A stretch of 64,000 bases of DNA from NCBI GenBank assembly GCA_026552955.1, contig JAPMTS010000003.1, positions 18,382-82,381 on the forward strand, in the 5' to 3' direction. Shown one piece after another: positions 43,856-53,485 of this stretch. The notes under the pieces are model-generated. The model was not told the origin of the DNA. It did no database searches and was given only the letters and a program-made list of their open reading frames with translations. Source of the stretch: Candidatus Methanoperedens sp. (GTDB lineage Archaea > Halobacteriota > Methanosarcinia > Methanosarcinales > Methanoperedenaceae). Every line of letters begins with the position of its first letter. The stretch's first letter is position 1. Made by a program: the position numbers and the translations under genes.

Positions 43856-46600
43856 ATGATCATGGAAAAAAGTTACGGATGGCATGCTCTCAGAATAACG
43901 ATCAGAATAGCGATTTTGGGATTATTGTGTGCAGGCAGTGCAAATGCAGCGACCCTTATTGTTTGCCCCGGAGGATGCGTATACTCCAGCATACAGGATG
44001 CGGTAGATGCTGCAGTCAGCGGGGATACAATCCTGGTGAAAAACGGTATTTATTTTGAGAATGTAAACGTGAACAAGAAGCTGATCATGCGAGGAATTGG
44101 CTCTCCAGTGGTGGATGCAGGCGGAAGCGGAAGCACGATCACGCTTTCTGCAAATGGTATTGATCTTGAAGGATTCAATCCTATCAAGGGTGGCTCTTAT
44201 CCGGAAGCAGGGATAAAGGTCACTTCAAGCGGCAACATCCTGATCAACAACAATGTATCGAACAATGGTTACTACGGTATCTTTCTGGACAAGTCTGGCA
44301 GCAACACAGTAAGAGGCAACAATGCATCGAACAACAGCGCCTTTGGAATAAATCTTTTATCTTCCGACAACAACACTATAAACGGCAACAATGTCAGTGC
44401 CAACTATCCGGGAGGCATGTTTCTGGACCAGTCCAGTAGAAACACTTTGAGCGACAATAATATTTTAGACAACTATGATATCGGCATCCGTTTGTCCTCA
44501 AGTGATAACAACATATTAAGCGGCAATAATGTCATGTTCACCAATCCGATTTATTGGAATTCAGGTTATGGTATCAATCTGGTTGGCAGTAACAATACGC
44601 TAAGCAGCAATAATGTATCGCACAATAGGTACGGCATCTTTCTAACATCTTCCGGCAAGAACATACTTATAAACAATATTATGAAAGATAACAGGTACAA
44701 TTTTGGATTATGGACAGGTACTGATTCAGTTTTTGACAATCAGGTGGACATAACTAATCTTGTGGATGGAAAACCCGTATATTACCTGGAAGGTGCAAAG
44801 GACACAGTTTATGATTTCTATACCAATGCAGGAACTTTCTACTGCATAAGCTGTGTGAATGTAACTTTAACAAATCTTGACTTAAAAAATAATGAGTTTG
44901 GAATATTTTTCTGGAATACTACCAGATCAAAAATACAAAATGTAAATGCTTCGAATAACTGGCACGGCATCTCCCTCTATTTTTCCGATAAAAACACCCT
45001 TAAAAGCAACTATGTTGGTTCCAATTGCGGTGATCACGGTTATGGATATGGGATTTTTCTGTTCTTATCCGGAAATAATATCTTGAGCAGCAACAATGTA
45101 CCAGACAACTGCTATGGTATTCGTCTTGAGTCTTCAAGTGACGATAATTCATTAATTAATAACAATGCCAACTCGAACAGGGGAAGGTTGATGGCCGCTG
45201 GCATCGGTGTGGGAGAATCCAGCAGGAACATACTACGTAGCAACAATGTATTGGACAACGATTATGGTATTATTCTGGATCTTTCAAATAAAAATACAAT
45301 TAAAGAAAATAAAATATCAAACAATGGTCTTGACGGTATCAATTTAAGAGGTAATACTAATATACTGACAGGTAACCATATCTCGAATAACGGTTATTAT
45401 TATGGTTCAGCTGGTATTTCACTCTCCTCATTCAATAATTTGATATATAACAACATTTTTAATAATATCAACAATATTCAATTTTATGAGTCAAATATTA
45501 ACACCTGGAACACTACCCTTCAATCAGGCACCAACATACTGGGCGGCCAAAACCTTGGCGGCAACTTCTGGGCAAATCCTAATGGCACAGGCTTTGGCCA
45601 GACCTGCTCCGATGCAAATAACGATGGGATTTGCGATGCGACTTATCTGCTGGATCCGGATAATATAGATTCCCTGCCACTTTCCAATCAGCTCGTATCC
45701 ATTTCCTTTACTAATCCCACTCCGGCAAACGGTGCAATTCTGGCTCAAAATTTCGCATATATCAACACAATAGTTTCCGGATCATCAACAGCTTTCATAG
45801 ACTGGGACCGCTCTTTAGCGGGCTGGTGGAGGTTTAACAGTGAAAGTGGTGAAAATATCTCATTTTTCAGGGACTGGAGCAAAAGCAAAAACAACGCAGT
45901 ATGTTCAGGAGAAAACTGTCCATCTGAAACATCCGGAAAGTTTGGAAATGCCCTTGGTTTTGACGGTGTTAATGACTATGTTGATGCAGGGAATAGGAAA
46001 ATCTTGAACATTAAAAGAGCCCTTACAATCGAGGCATGGATAAATCCCGAAGTAGCCCAGGAAAATTGCGATGATGGGGTATCAGGGAACCATGGGGTAA
46101 TGAGCAAGGTGGGTGGTCCGGTAAATAGTGCGAATTGGAGCTGGCAATTGAGATACGGAGCTCCTGGTGGTTGTTACCTGGGATTTAACGTTAATGGCGA
46201 TCCTGAAGGAAGCAGATGGGTAACCGTTAGACAAAACCTGACGCCTGGACAATGGTATCATATCGCAGGAACTTTTAACGGAACTGGCATTTATTCTTAC
46301 TTGAACGGGGATCTTATGGATACCAATACGTTATCGGCAATTAAAGGATACCGTAATAGGCTCATAATTGGAAATGACGGGTGGGGAAATAGTTTCAACG
46401 GAAAGATCGACGAGGTTCGGATTCACAGGAGAGCATTAAGCCCTGAAGAAATAAAAGCCTCTTATGACGCTGGAATTTATGGATTGCATAGAAATTTCAC
46501 TGATCTTGCAGTTGGATCTTATAATTACCGGGCTTATGCTCAAAACTTGCAGGGGAATGTGAATCAAACTGAAAAAAGGACTTTTAGACGGACAAGGTAA
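43856..46600 (+). CDS. Secreted NosD-like β-helix protein with C-terminal LamG domain
   Basis: This 914-residue protein has a signal peptide (about residues 10-33, ending SANA). It then has TLIVCPGGCVYSSIQDAVDAA and a long right-handed β-helix of NosD-type repeats (NNTINGNNVSAN-like ladders, about 80-580). An insert occurs near 280-330 (NLVDGKPVYYLEGAKD). A concanavalin/LamG-like domain (about 655-860) holds WWRFNSESGE and DYVDAGN. The β-helix and LamG together suggest carbohydrate or surface-polymer binding. The start region and first ~100 residues closely match the protein at 53486-54529. Confidence 0.88.
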   Translation: MIMEKSYGWHALRITIRIAILGLLCAGSANAATLIVCPGGCVYSSIQDAVDAAVSGDTILVKNGIYFENVNVNKKLIMRGIGSPVVDAGGSGSTITLSANGIDLEGFNPIKGGSYPEAGIKVTSSGNILINNNVSNNGYYGIFLDKSGSNTVRGNNASNNSAFGINLLSSDNNTINGNNVSANYPGGMFLDQSSRNTLSDNNILDNYDIGIRLSSSDNNILSGNNVMFTNPIYWNSGYGINLVGSNNTLSSNNVSHNRYGIFLTSSGKNILINNIMKDNRYNFGLWTGTDSVFDNQVDITNLVDGKPVYYLEGAKDTVYDFYTNAGTFYCISCVNVTLTNLDLKNNEFGIFFWNTTRSKIQNVNASNNWHGISLYFSDKNTLKSNYVGSNCGDHGYGYGIFLFLSGNNILSSNNVPDNCYGIRLESSSDDNSLINNNANSNRGRLMAAGIGVGESSRNILRSNNVLDNDYGIILDLSNKNTIKENKISNNGLDGINLRGNTNILTGNHISNNGYYYGSAGISLSSFNNLIYNNIFNNINNIQFYESNINTWNTTLQSGTNILGGQNLGGNFWANPNGTGFGQTCSDANNDGICDATYLLDPDNIDSLPLSNQLVSISFTNPTPANGAILAQNFAYINTIVSGSSTAFIDWDRSLAGWWRFNSESGENISFFRDWSKSKNNAVCSGENCPSETSGKFGNALGFDGVNDYVDAGNRKILNIKRALTIEAWINPEVAQENCDDGVSGNHGVMSKVGGPVNSANWSWQLRYGAPGGCYLGFNVNGDPEGSRWVTVRQNLTPGQWYHIAGTFNGTGIYSYLNGDLMDTNTLSAIKGYRNRLIIGNDGWGNSFNGKIDEVRIHRRALSPEEIKASYDAGIYGLHRNFTDLAVGSYNYRAYAQNLQGNVNQTEKRTFRRTR

Positions 46601-46639
46601 CAAAGTCCGAAGTGTTTGATCGGGATATTTTGAAGGCTA

Positions 46640-46806
46640 CAGGCAGTGATGAATCCGGGAATTCTTGTGGATTCGAATAACAATTTGATCAAAAATAACA
46701 ATGTTTCGAACAATAACATGGCATTTATCTGTCCATTCCTTACAATTCATCTTCAGGTTTAAGAAATGGCGGGGATTATTTGCCTCTCTCACAAACACTT
46801 AAATAA
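46640..46806 (+). pseudogene. Fragment of a NosD-like β-helix gene
   Basis: The frame contains GILVDSNNNLIKNNNVSNN, a β-helix ladder, and close by in another frame DYLPLSQTLK followed by a stop, the typical end of this protein family. The two parts are joined by a frameshift and deletion. It is the decayed tail of a second NosD-like gene after 43856-46600. Confidence 0.7.
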
Positions 46807-46838
46807 ATGACTGCTGCAATTGATATTGGTGTTAGTAT

Positions 46839-47366
46839 ATGAATATGGTACTTATCGTTGTTGATATGATCAATGATTTCGTCACCGGGAAATTGGGAAG
46901 CGATTCCGCCCGGAAAATTGTCCCGAATATTGCCGCTCTTATAATGAAAGCGCGAAAAAAGGGAGTTCCTATAATATTCCTTCGTGATTCACATAATGCA
47001 ACTGACAGGGAACTGGGAATCTGGGGGGAACATGCCATGAAAGATACTCCTGCATCCGAGATAATTCCTGAGCTTATGCCTGGAAAAAATGATACTATTA
47101 TCGAAAAAAAATGGTACAGCGCTTTTGTGGATACACAACTTCCCGAAATATTAAGAAAAATGAATGCACGTACTCTTATTTTTACAGGGGTAAGCACTGA
47201 TATTTGTGTCCAGAATAATGTGGCATCGGCATATTTTTCCGGTTATGAGACAATTGTTCCTCGTGATTGCACAGCTTCAATGGATGAAGAGTCTTATGAA
47301 TTCTCACTCAAATATATGAAAAATATTTACGGTACGAAAATTACATTATCTGATAAGGTTTTATAA
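46839..47366 (+). CDS. Isochorismatase-family cysteine hydrolase
   Basis: This 175-residue hydrolase has the family triad: Asp in LIVVDMINDFV, Lys in IEKKWYSAF and Cys in GVSTDICVQNN. These enzymes cleave small amides such as nicotinamide or N-carbamoyl compounds, or isochorismate. The short length and the VSTDICV motif point to a nicotinamidase-like or N-carbamoylsarcosine-type member; the substrate is uncertain. RNase HII follows 5 nt after the stop, so the two are probably cotranscribed. Confidence 0.88.
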   Translation: MNMVLIVVDMINDFVTGKLGSDSARKIVPNIAALIMKARKKGVPIIFLRDSHNATDRELGIWGEHAMKDTPASEIIPELMPGKNDTIIEKKWYSAFVDTQLPEILRKMNARTLIFTGVSTDICVQNNVASAYFSGYETIVPRDCTASMDEESYEFSLKYMKNIYGTKITLSDKVL

Positions 47367-47371
47367 CAATA

Positions 47372-48037
47372 ATGGTTTTAATGATCTCTGGCATCGATGA
47401 GGCAGGAAAAGGTCCGGTACTCGGGCCTATGTGCGTTGCAGGAATTCTGCTTGATGGAACAAGAACAGATGAGCTTTTAAGGATGGGAGTAAAAGATTCG
47501 AAACAATTGACGGGGAAAAAACGGGAAGTACTGGCCAAGGAAATAAAGAAAGTAGCTGAAGATTATTTTATTCTTGAAGTGAGCCCGTCCAGGATAGATG
47601 AGCAGAGGAAGACGATGACAATGAATGAAATAATGGTTGCCTGCTTTACAAAAGTCCTTGAGGAATTAAGGCCTGATCATGCTTTTGTGGATGCAGCGGA
47701 TGTAAATGCTAACCGATTTGGAAAGAATATCAGGGAGAAATATTCAGGGGAAATATTGATCACTTCCGAACATAAAGCCGATGTGAAATACCCGATTGTT
47801 TCGGCTGCTTCTATCCTTGCAAAGGAACAGAGAGATTCACTTATAAAACAACAGGAAGAGGAACTGGGAATGAAAATAGGAAGCGGATATCCATCTGACC
47901 CGAAAACAATCAATTTTCTTGAAAATTGGGTAAAGGATAATGATTCTCTTCCTTCTTTTGCCCGGTATTCCTGGGAGACTTCAAAACGAATATTGGAAAA
48001 ATATGACAGAAACCAGAAAAGGTTGTTCCAATATTGA
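47372..48037 (+). CDS. rnhB: Ribonuclease HII
   Basis: This 221-residue enzyme has the family start GIDEAGKGPVLGPMCVAG with the DEAGKG catalytic motif. AFVDAADVN and HKADVKYPIVSAASI supply the other acidic residues. It nicks RNA in RNA-DNA hybrids, including single embedded ribonucleotides. The length is normal for archaeal RNase HII. The isochorismatase gene is 5 nt upstream, and a DUF362-like fragment begins 4 nt inside its stop. Confidence 0.95.
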   Translation: MVLMISGIDEAGKGPVLGPMCVAGILLDGTRTDELLRMGVKDSKQLTGKKREVLAKEIKKVAEDYFILEVSPSRIDEQRKTMTMNEIMVACFTKVLEELRPDHAFVDAADVNANRFGKNIREKYSGEILITSEHKADVKYPIVSAASILAKEQRDSLIKQQEEELGMKIGSGYPSDPKTINFLENWVKDNDSLPSFARYSWETSKRILEKYDRNQKRLFQY

Positions 48038-48250
48038 ATGAATTATCAACACATATTGATACCCTGGGAATATTAGTCGATGCGCTTCAAGAAAAAGGAG
48101 CGAACATCGTGCTTGCAGAAAGAAGCGGTATGGGAAATACAAGAAAAGCCCTTGAAGAAACGGGCGTATTAGACCTTGCAAAGAATAGAGGGATAAAGGT
48201 CGTTAATCTCGATGAATTAATGAGCAGCGATTGGATAAGAATAAAAAAGG
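48034..48250 (+). pseudogene. DUF362-family fragment
   Basis: The frame gives a helix, then ANIVLAERSGMGNTRKAL and RGIKVVNLDELMSSDWIRI, a region typical of the DUF362 iron-sulfur-associated family (about 300 residues). Only about 70 residues remain. The frame then runs into antisense of the cyclophilin gene. A TTG at 48034 could start it, overlapping the rnhB stop by 4 nt. It looks like the remainder of a deleted gene. Confidence 0.6.
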
Positions 48251-48251
48251 T

Positions 48252-48797
48252 TTATTTTTCCCCGATCGTCACTTTGAGCATTTTATCTCCTATTGTGATT
48301 TTTCCCACAACATCCTGGCCTTCTATGACCTGTCCGAATATTGCATAGCTATTATCAAGTCGCTTTGCGTCTTCAAGACAAATATAAAACTGTGAGCTTG
48401 CGCTGTCAGGATCACTGGATCGGGCCATGGCTACTGCGCCCTTCTTATGGGTCAATATTTGATTTATTTCAAGGGGAATGGTCTTTCCTGAACCTCCCGT
48501 GCCGTCTCCTTTGGGGTCACCGCCCTGTATCACAAATCCTGGCACGACCCTGTGGAATGTCAACCCGTCATAGAATCCAATTTGTGCCAGCTCAATAAAA
48601 TTTTTTGTTGTTATGGGGGCTTCTTTTTCATATAACTCGAATTTGATCGTACCTTTATCGGTAACGATAGTGGCTATCCTTCCTTTCTCAGTTGTGATAG
48701 ATTGGTTTTTCTCAGTATCCACTGCTGTTTCATCACCTATGCATCCCAATATAAATGAGATCAAGATAATGATAGAAATTGCTTTGATATGTCTCAT
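48252..48797 (-). CDS. Cyclophilin-type peptidyl-prolyl isomerase lipoprotein
   Basis: This 181-residue protein starts with a lipoprotein signal ([10 protein letters not shown], Cys at 19). A full cyclophilin domain follows: [48 protein letters not shown] and [14 protein letters not shown]. It would be an extracytoplasmic proline isomerase, a companion in location to the FKBP lipoprotein at 38.6 kb. It is monocistronic and intact. Confidence 0.93.
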   Translation of the reverse strand: MRHIKAISIIILISFILGCIGDETAVDTEKNQSITTEKGRIATIVTDKGTIKFELYEKEAPITTKNFIELAQIGFYDGLTFHRVVPGFVIQGGDPKGDGTGGSGKTIPLEINQILTHKKGAVAMARSSDPDSASSQFYICLEDAKRLDNSYAIFGQVIEGQDVVGKITIGDKMLKVTIGEK

Positions 48798-48877
48798 ATT
48801 TATATAAACAACTAATAATATTAAATATAATCCTTCTTCAATAAAACAATGCTCCCGGCAGTACCGGGAATTATGAA

Positions 48878-49126
48878 TTACTTTTGCTCTTCTGTTGTAG
48901 CTTCCGTTTCCATTTCCCTGTCCATTTTGTAATCGTCATAGCCCATCCATGCTACGATTAAACCTACAAACAGAAGGAAGAGGCCGATAGTTGCTTTCAA
49001 TAGATCGATCAGGTTATTCCAGTATCCGAGATATCCATACATCGAAGGACCTGTATACCACACAATCCCTATTACCAGAACAATAACTCCAATAAACATC
49101 TTTATAATATTATTTACAAGGGACAT
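48878..49126 (-). CDS. Small two-helix membrane protein
   Basis: This 82-residue protein has two hydrophobic segments (about 10-25 and 43-63) and a charged C-terminal tail rich in Glu and Lys ([15 protein letters not shown]). I do not recognise the family. A likely promoter lies in the AT-rich 90 bp between it and the tRNA-Val. Confidence 0.7.
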   Translation of the reverse strand: MSLVNNIIKMFIGVIVLVIGIVWYTGPSMYGYLGYWNNLIDLLKATIGLFLLFVGLIVAWMGYDDYKMDREMETEATTEEQK

Positions 49127-49219
49127 ACTTTCACCAATGATAAATTGTTTTATCTAATATTAAAGTTTTTTTATGAACTAAAAAACTATATACCCCAAAC
49201 AACATCTTAGCCTTCCACA

Positions 49220-49293
49220 GGGCTCGTGGTCTAGTCGGCTATGACATCGCCTTTACACGGCGGGGATCCGGAGTTCGAATCTCCGCGGGCCCA
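49220..49293 (+). tRNA. tRNA-Val (TAC)
   Basis: The acceptor stem GGGCTCG pairs with CGGGCCC (one G-U), and the discriminator base is A. The anticodon loop TTTACAC holds TAC. The T-loop TTCGAAT and T-stem are standard. There is no intron and no encoded CCA. A TnpB-bearing element follows about 150 bp downstream. Confidence 0.95.
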
Positions 49294-49312
49294 TATTTAT
49301 CTTCGTGGGTTC

Positions 49313-49372
49313 AAAGGGTTGAGAATACCCCTTCCGACAGGTGGGGGATGGATCAAACCCTTTGCAATTGTG
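49313..49372 (+). other. Long hairpin between tRNA-Val and tnpB
   Basis: CAAAGGGTT near 49318 pairs with AACCCTTTG ending near 49370. Inside it CCCC pairs with GGGG around a TTCCGACAGGTG loop. A shorter CAAAAC...GTTTTG stem (49415-49434) and two copies of TTGTTAAGGTTCGA (49394-49407, 49432-49445) follow. It may be the left end of the IS605/IS1341-type element or a structured RNA transcribed with tnpB. Confidence 0.5.
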
Positions 49373-49446
49373 ATACCTAACCCAAAAAAAGAATTGTTAA
49401 GGTTCGATTTGTATCAAAACAATATATAGTTTTGTTAAGGTTCGAC

Positions 49447-50628
49447 ATGAGAAAATCATTTCATTTCAGAATATATCCAACTAAAAAACAAGAAGTAGCT
49501 CTTGAGAGAACTCTCACAACATGCAGACACCTCTACAATAATTCTCTTGCAGAACGAAAGCTGCAAGCAGAGCTTAACAAATTGAAACAATCCTTCAATG
49601 TGTTCCCTTGGGGATATCCTGAATGGATTAATTACTATGACCAAGCCAATCAGCTACCATTGACAAAGACAGCATTCCAGAAAGAAGTACATTCTCAGGT
49701 ACTACAGAATACCCTGAAGCGTGTCGAACGAAGTTTCCAGAACTTCTTTAATGGCGCAGGATATCCGAGATTTCAAGGACGAAATAGGTATCATTCATTC
49801 ACATATCCCGGCAGCGGTCTGAAACTCAATCTTAATGAAGGTAGACTCATTCTTTCAAAAATAGGAAACATCAAAATCGTATTGCATCGTGAGATTGAAG
49901 GTAAAATCAAGACATGCACCATTAAGAGAGATGTTGATCAGTGGTATGTTTCATTCTCATGCGAAATCGAAGAACCTATCCCAGTTGAGATCAAGACCAA
50001 AACAGGAATAGATGTTGGTTTAACTTCCCTGATAACAATCAGTAATGGTCAGAAGATTGAACCACCAAAATACCTCAGAGCATCAGAAAAAAGACTTGCA
50101 CGAGAACAGATACACCTATCAAAGAAGAAGAAAGGCTCTAATAACAGGAATAAGCAAAGAATCAAAGTTGCAAGGGTTCATCGAAGAATCAGGTATCAAA
50201 GAAAGGATTTTAATCATAAATTAAGCACGAATCTTGTAAATAACTATGACCATGTAGTATTTGAAAAATTGCAAATACAAAACATGGTTCAAAACCATCA
50301 TCTTGCCAAATCAATCTTAGATGCATCATGGTCACAATTAATCAATGTAACTATCTACAAAGCAGAATACGCTGGTAAAATAGTGGAATTGGTTAATCCT
50401 AACGGAACATCGCAGACCTGTATATGTGGTTTCTCTGTACCAAAAGACCTATCAGTAAGGATACACAGATGTCCTTCCTGTGGTCTTGTCATGGAAAGAG
50501 ACCAAGTATCTGCGATATTAATCAAGAATAGAAGTAGTACGGCAGGTATTGCCGGAATTCAAGCCCAACTAAGCAATCTCAATAGAGAAGCTATGACGTG
50601 GGAAGCCCCTTGTGAGAGCAAGGGGTAG
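49447..50628 (+). CDS. tnpB: TnpB-type RNA-guided nuclease (IS605/IS1341 OrfB)
   Basis: I choose the ATG at 49447 (MRKSFHFRIYPTKKQ), the usual family start. The RuvC acidic residues are visible in GIDVGLTSL, VFEKLQIQN and MERDQVSA. The zinc finger is slightly abnormal, with CIC rather than CxxC in TCICGF, then CPSCGL. The NAA of the third RuvC block has become VSA. No TnpA is present. A CCCCTTG/CAAGGGG hairpin overlaps the 3' end, as in the guide RNA and right end of these elements. TnpB uses such RNA to cut DNA beside a target-adjacent motif. Confidence 0.88.
   Translation: MRKSFHFRIYPTKKQEVALERTLTTCRHLYNNSLAERKLQAELNKLKQSFNVFPWGYPEWINYYDQANQLPLTKTAFQKEVHSQVLQNTLKRVERSFQNFFNGAGYPRFQGRNRYHSFTYPGSGLKLNLNEGRLILSKIGNIKIVLHREIEGKIKTCTIKRDVDQWYVSFSCEIEEPIPVEIKTKTGIDVGLTSLITISNGQKIEPPKYLRASEKRLAREQIHLSKKKKGSNNRNKQRIKVARVHRRIRYQRKDFNHKLSTNLVNNYDHVVFEKLQIQNMVQNHHLAKSILDASWSQLINVTIYKAEYAGKIVELVNPNGTSQTCICGFSVPKDLSVRIHRCPSCGLVMERDQVSAILIKNRSSTAGIAGIQAQLSNLNREAMTWEAPCESKG
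50606..50625 (+). other. 3'-end hairpin of tnpB element (ωRNA/right end)
   Basis: CCCCTTG-TGAGAG-CAAGGGG is a perfect 7-bp stem overlapping the last codons of tnpB, followed by TAGTTCAC. Its position matches the right end, and the scaffold of the TnpB guide RNA, in IS605-type elements. The guide would be the DNA just downstream. Confidence 0.6.
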
Positions 50629-50702
50629 TTCACGATAAGTACCGATTCAATCTAAAAGAGAAACAAGCCCTCTTACAAATGGGAAAGATATTTAATTGGG
50701 AG

Positions 50703-51338
50703 TTATTCCTTCTTTAGCTTCGTAAAATATCGTTTTCGAAACTTTGCTAACTTGGGGGATATCACTACGCTGCAATACATCTGGTCAGGATTCCGTTTGA
50801 AATATTCCTGGTGATACTCCTCAGCCGGGTAGAATACTTTGAATTGTGTGAGCTCGGTTACAATCGGAGCACTCCATATTTTTGCCACTTCTACCTCCTT
50901 TATCACTTCTCTGGCAATCCTTTCTTGTTCTTTTGTGCGATAAAAGATCACTGAACGATATTGAGTGCCAACATCTGCTCCCTGTCGATTGAGTGTCGTT
51001 GGATCATGAATGGTGAAGAATATCTCAAGAAGTTCTTTGAAAGAGATTATATCCGGATCAAAGGTGATCTGAACCACTTCAACATGGCCAGTTGTGCCAG
51101 TACAGATTTGTTCATATGACGGATCGGGCACACTGCCGCCTGAATAGCCAGAAACCACATTCTCCACGCCACGCAATTCACTAAATACAGCTTCCAGACA
51201 CCAGAAGCATCCTCCACCCAGTGTTGTGATTTCCTGGCTTTTATTCATAGACAGAGGTCCTGGGAGTGTTTCTAAACCCACTGCTTCTTTTTTCAGCTTT
51301 TCTTTTGCTTCTACAATCCTTGCATCGTATAGGAACAT
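50703..51338 (-). CDS. msrA: Peptide-methionine (S)-S-oxide reductase
   Basis: This 211-residue protein has the MsrA active site in [12 protein letters not shown] (catalytic Cys in GCFW) plus [13 protein letters not shown] and [11 protein letters not shown]. The C-terminal [10 protein letters not shown] is the substrate-binding block. MsrA repairs S-methionine sulfoxide. About 45 extra N-terminal residues precede the core. The β-lactamase-fold gene lies 25 nt upstream on the same strand. The short N-terminal extension has no signal peptide. Confidence 0.95.
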   Translation of the reverse strand: MFLYDARIVEAKEKLKKEAVGLETLPGPLSMNKSQEITTLGGGCFWCLEAVFSELRGVENVVSGYSGGSVPDPSYEQICTGTTGHVEVVQITFDPDIISFKELLEIFFTIHDPTTLNRQGADVGTQYRSVIFYRTKEQERIAREVIKEVEVAKIWSAPIVTELTQFKVFYPAEEYHQEYFKRNPDQMYCSVVISPKLAKFRKRYFTKLKKE

Positions 51339-51363
51339 TGTATTGCTCTTTGAATTTGAATAT

Positions 51364-52224
51364 CTAAATCGGCTGCCACTGCCATGCTTTTCCCTTTTCG
51401 ATTACATAACCAAGACAAGGGAAAGGAAAATGAAAAGCAAAAACCATGACCTTCTCAGCAGCAGCCCTGTTGAGAAGTTTATGCTTTGTGACACTGGCTT
51501 GTTCAGGCGCAAAGTCGAAGGCTGGATACCAATCGGGCTGCTCCATATGGATAGGATAGAGAACTGTGTCTGAGATATGTAACAATTGTTCGCCGCCAGA
51601 AGAAATTGCCAGTGCCATATGACCCGGGGTGTGTCCCGGTGCCGCAATAGCAACAATTCCGGGAAGAATTTCGGTTTCATGATCAATAAGAACGAGCTGT
51701 TCCTGAATGGGCGGAAGATTCTTTCGCGCAGACATGAGAATGAACTGTTTGAGGTCGTCCCCTAATTTAAGATGCATAAAATTGGGTTCTGACATCCAGA
51801 AGTCCCATTCGTCCTTCAACATAACATAGCGCGCGTTGGGAAAAGCTGGCTTCCCGCTGGCTTCAAGGTTTCCGCCTATATGGTCTGGATGCCCATGTGT
51901 AAGAATGACAGTGTCAATATCTTTGACCTCGATCCCTTCATTCTTAAGTTTTGCAAGTAGCTTTCCTGCACTTGGAACCGTACCAGCTCCGGCTCCTGTA
52001 TCCACGAGGACTTTGTGTTTCCCGGTATTTATGAATAGACTGGGCCACGGGGTTGTTATTTCTCCCGATTGAATATTGTGTTCTCGAAGTACCTGATCCA
52101 TGCGTTTTTTTGGTGCATTGATGAAAAAGCTTTCATCCGTATAGACAAAAGTACCATCATTTATCGCTATGCATTCAAAATTCCCTATTTGAAACGGAAA
52201 AACTCCATCATTCATTTTTGACAT
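51364..52224 (-). CDS. Metallo-β-lactamase-fold hydrolase
   Basis: This 286-residue protein has the metal site motif [13 protein letters not shown] and later ligands in [14 protein letters not shown] and [12 protein letters not shown]. Domain layout and length resemble quorum-quenching or arylsulfatase-like MBL enzymes, but the substrate is unknown. There is no signal peptide. It lies 25 nt upstream of msrA on the same strand, so it is probably in the same transcript. Confidence 0.88.
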   Translation of the reverse strand: MSKMNDGVFPFQIGNFECIAINDGTFVYTDESFFINAPKKRMDQVLREHNIQSGEITTPWPSLFINTGKHKVLVDTGAGAGTVPSAGKLLAKLKNEGIEVKDIDTVILTHGHPDHIGGNLEASGKPAFPNARYVMLKDEWDFWMSEPNFMHLKLGDDLKQFILMSARKNLPPIQEQLVLIDHETEILPGIVAIAAPGHTPGHMALAISSGGEQLLHISDTVLYPIHMEQPDWYPAFDFAPEQASVTKHKLLNRAAAEKVMVFAFHFPFPCLGYVIEKGKAWQWQPI

Positions 52225-52315
52225 CTACACTCCTCTTAATTGTATTAAGCTTATGATGTATATATTCTTTGATTTCATAACCTATTTTCTTTTGAAAACA
52301 GTCGTTTTTTACATC

Positions 52316-53065
52316 TCACATCTCCCAACAAATCAGACCAAGAAGTAATAATGGATCTCTGTACAGGATGTTAGCTTGTTTAAATCCATTCTTGCTGGCT
52401 AAATTATTGAGAGTTTCAATAGTTTCGGGAAAATCTCCTTCAAATATATGTTTTCTGCTATTTTCCAATTCTTTTATGGTCATCTTTTTCCTGTTATTTT
52501 TACAATTATTCCAATATCTCTCAAGATATTCATCTCTATTCTCATCATCCTTTTTTATAAGGTCATAAACTAGAAATATGCCGTTTTTATTAAGGCTCTT
52601 ACGGCAATTTGTGAATAATAGATCTTTCTGCCATAGCGGTAAATGATGTAATGAATAACCGGACATAATAACATCAAATTTTGTTTTTATCTGATTTGTA
52701 ATTTCAAAAAAATCACCATGAGATAAGACTATATCAAATGAAGAGGAAGCAAATTTTTTTTTCGCATCCTCCAGTGCACTTTCTGATAGATCGATTCCAT
52801 GATAACAGGATATTGGGATATATTTTAAGGTCTCTGCTATTAACGATGAATCACCACAACCAAGATCAAGAAGGGAAAAAGGCTCTTGCTGGAAATGCTC
52901 CAATAGTAATTTGTGTATTACTTGATGAATTTCTTTATGAAACATATAATTATTTTGAATTACTTTTTGATAAATATTCCATTGATCAAAAAATCCTTTT
53001 ACTTCTTGTAAATATATATTTTGAGTCTCAAGATCTTCTATTTTAGACATTTTACTCCATTTCAA
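52316..53065 (-). CDS. Class I SAM-dependent methyltransferase
   Basis: This 249-residue protein has SAM-binding motif I in LLDLGCGDSSL and other Rossmann landmarks (YHGIDLSESALEDAKK, DVIMSGYSLHHL). The N-terminal ~40 residues are helical. Two starts are possible, ATG at 53065 or at 53050 (MSKIEDL). The gene is AT-rich like the neighbouring asnB-type insert. The substrate is unknown. Confidence 0.85.
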   Translation of the reverse strand: MKWSKMSKIEDLETQNIYLQEVKGFFDQWNIYQKVIQNNYMFHKEIHQVIHKLLLEHFQQEPFSLLDLGCGDSSLIAETLKYIPISCYHGIDLSESALEDAKKKFASSSFDIVLSHGDFFEITNQIKTKFDVIMSGYSLHHLPLWQKDLLFTNCRKSLNKNGIFLVYDLIKKDDENRDEYLERYWNNCKNNRKKMTIKELENSRKHIFEGDFPETIETLNNLASKNGFKQANILYRDPLLLLGLICWEM

Positions 53066-53485
53066 AAAGAAAATATATTGGTGAATCTTTGAAATTTCTT
53101 TGGTGACCTTCCTTGTGCTAAAGTAAAAGGATTAAAGCATTAAAGTTGTGGTAAAACACAATACTGTTTTTCCCATCTTTTACTTTGTATCCTATAGATT
53201 TGATTTCCATATTTCCTATGTTATTTTTTTTAATAATTCACTATTCATTCGTTTCTTTGTATAGCGTTTAAGGTGGCTTGCCAAGAATGAAAATTGAAAC
53301 ATACTATTACTAAGTTTAGAACCTGTTTAAATGCGTTTTAAGACACTTTTTAAAGTTTGTTGGGGTAAAACTACCCTAAAAATGACATTCAATTAATATC
53401 AACGAATTGAGCTTGGTATACAATAGGGAAACTTAACCTGCTATTTTTATATACATGATAAGTTCTCCAATACATAGGTGGAACT
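53066..53485. other. 420-bp AT-rich stretch without a gene
   Basis: I find no credible coding frame. Near 53360 a small GGGGTA/TACCC hairpin occurs. The last ~45 bp before the NosD-like start closely match the region before 43856, indicating a shared promoter and ribosome-binding site (GGTGG). Confidence 0.4.

Noticed and set aside
49447-50628. A complete IS200/IS605 transposon with TnpA
   Set aside because: No TnpA (Y1 HUH transposase) frame exists on either side of this tnpB, or of the copy at 54645-55817. Both are solitary tnpB units.
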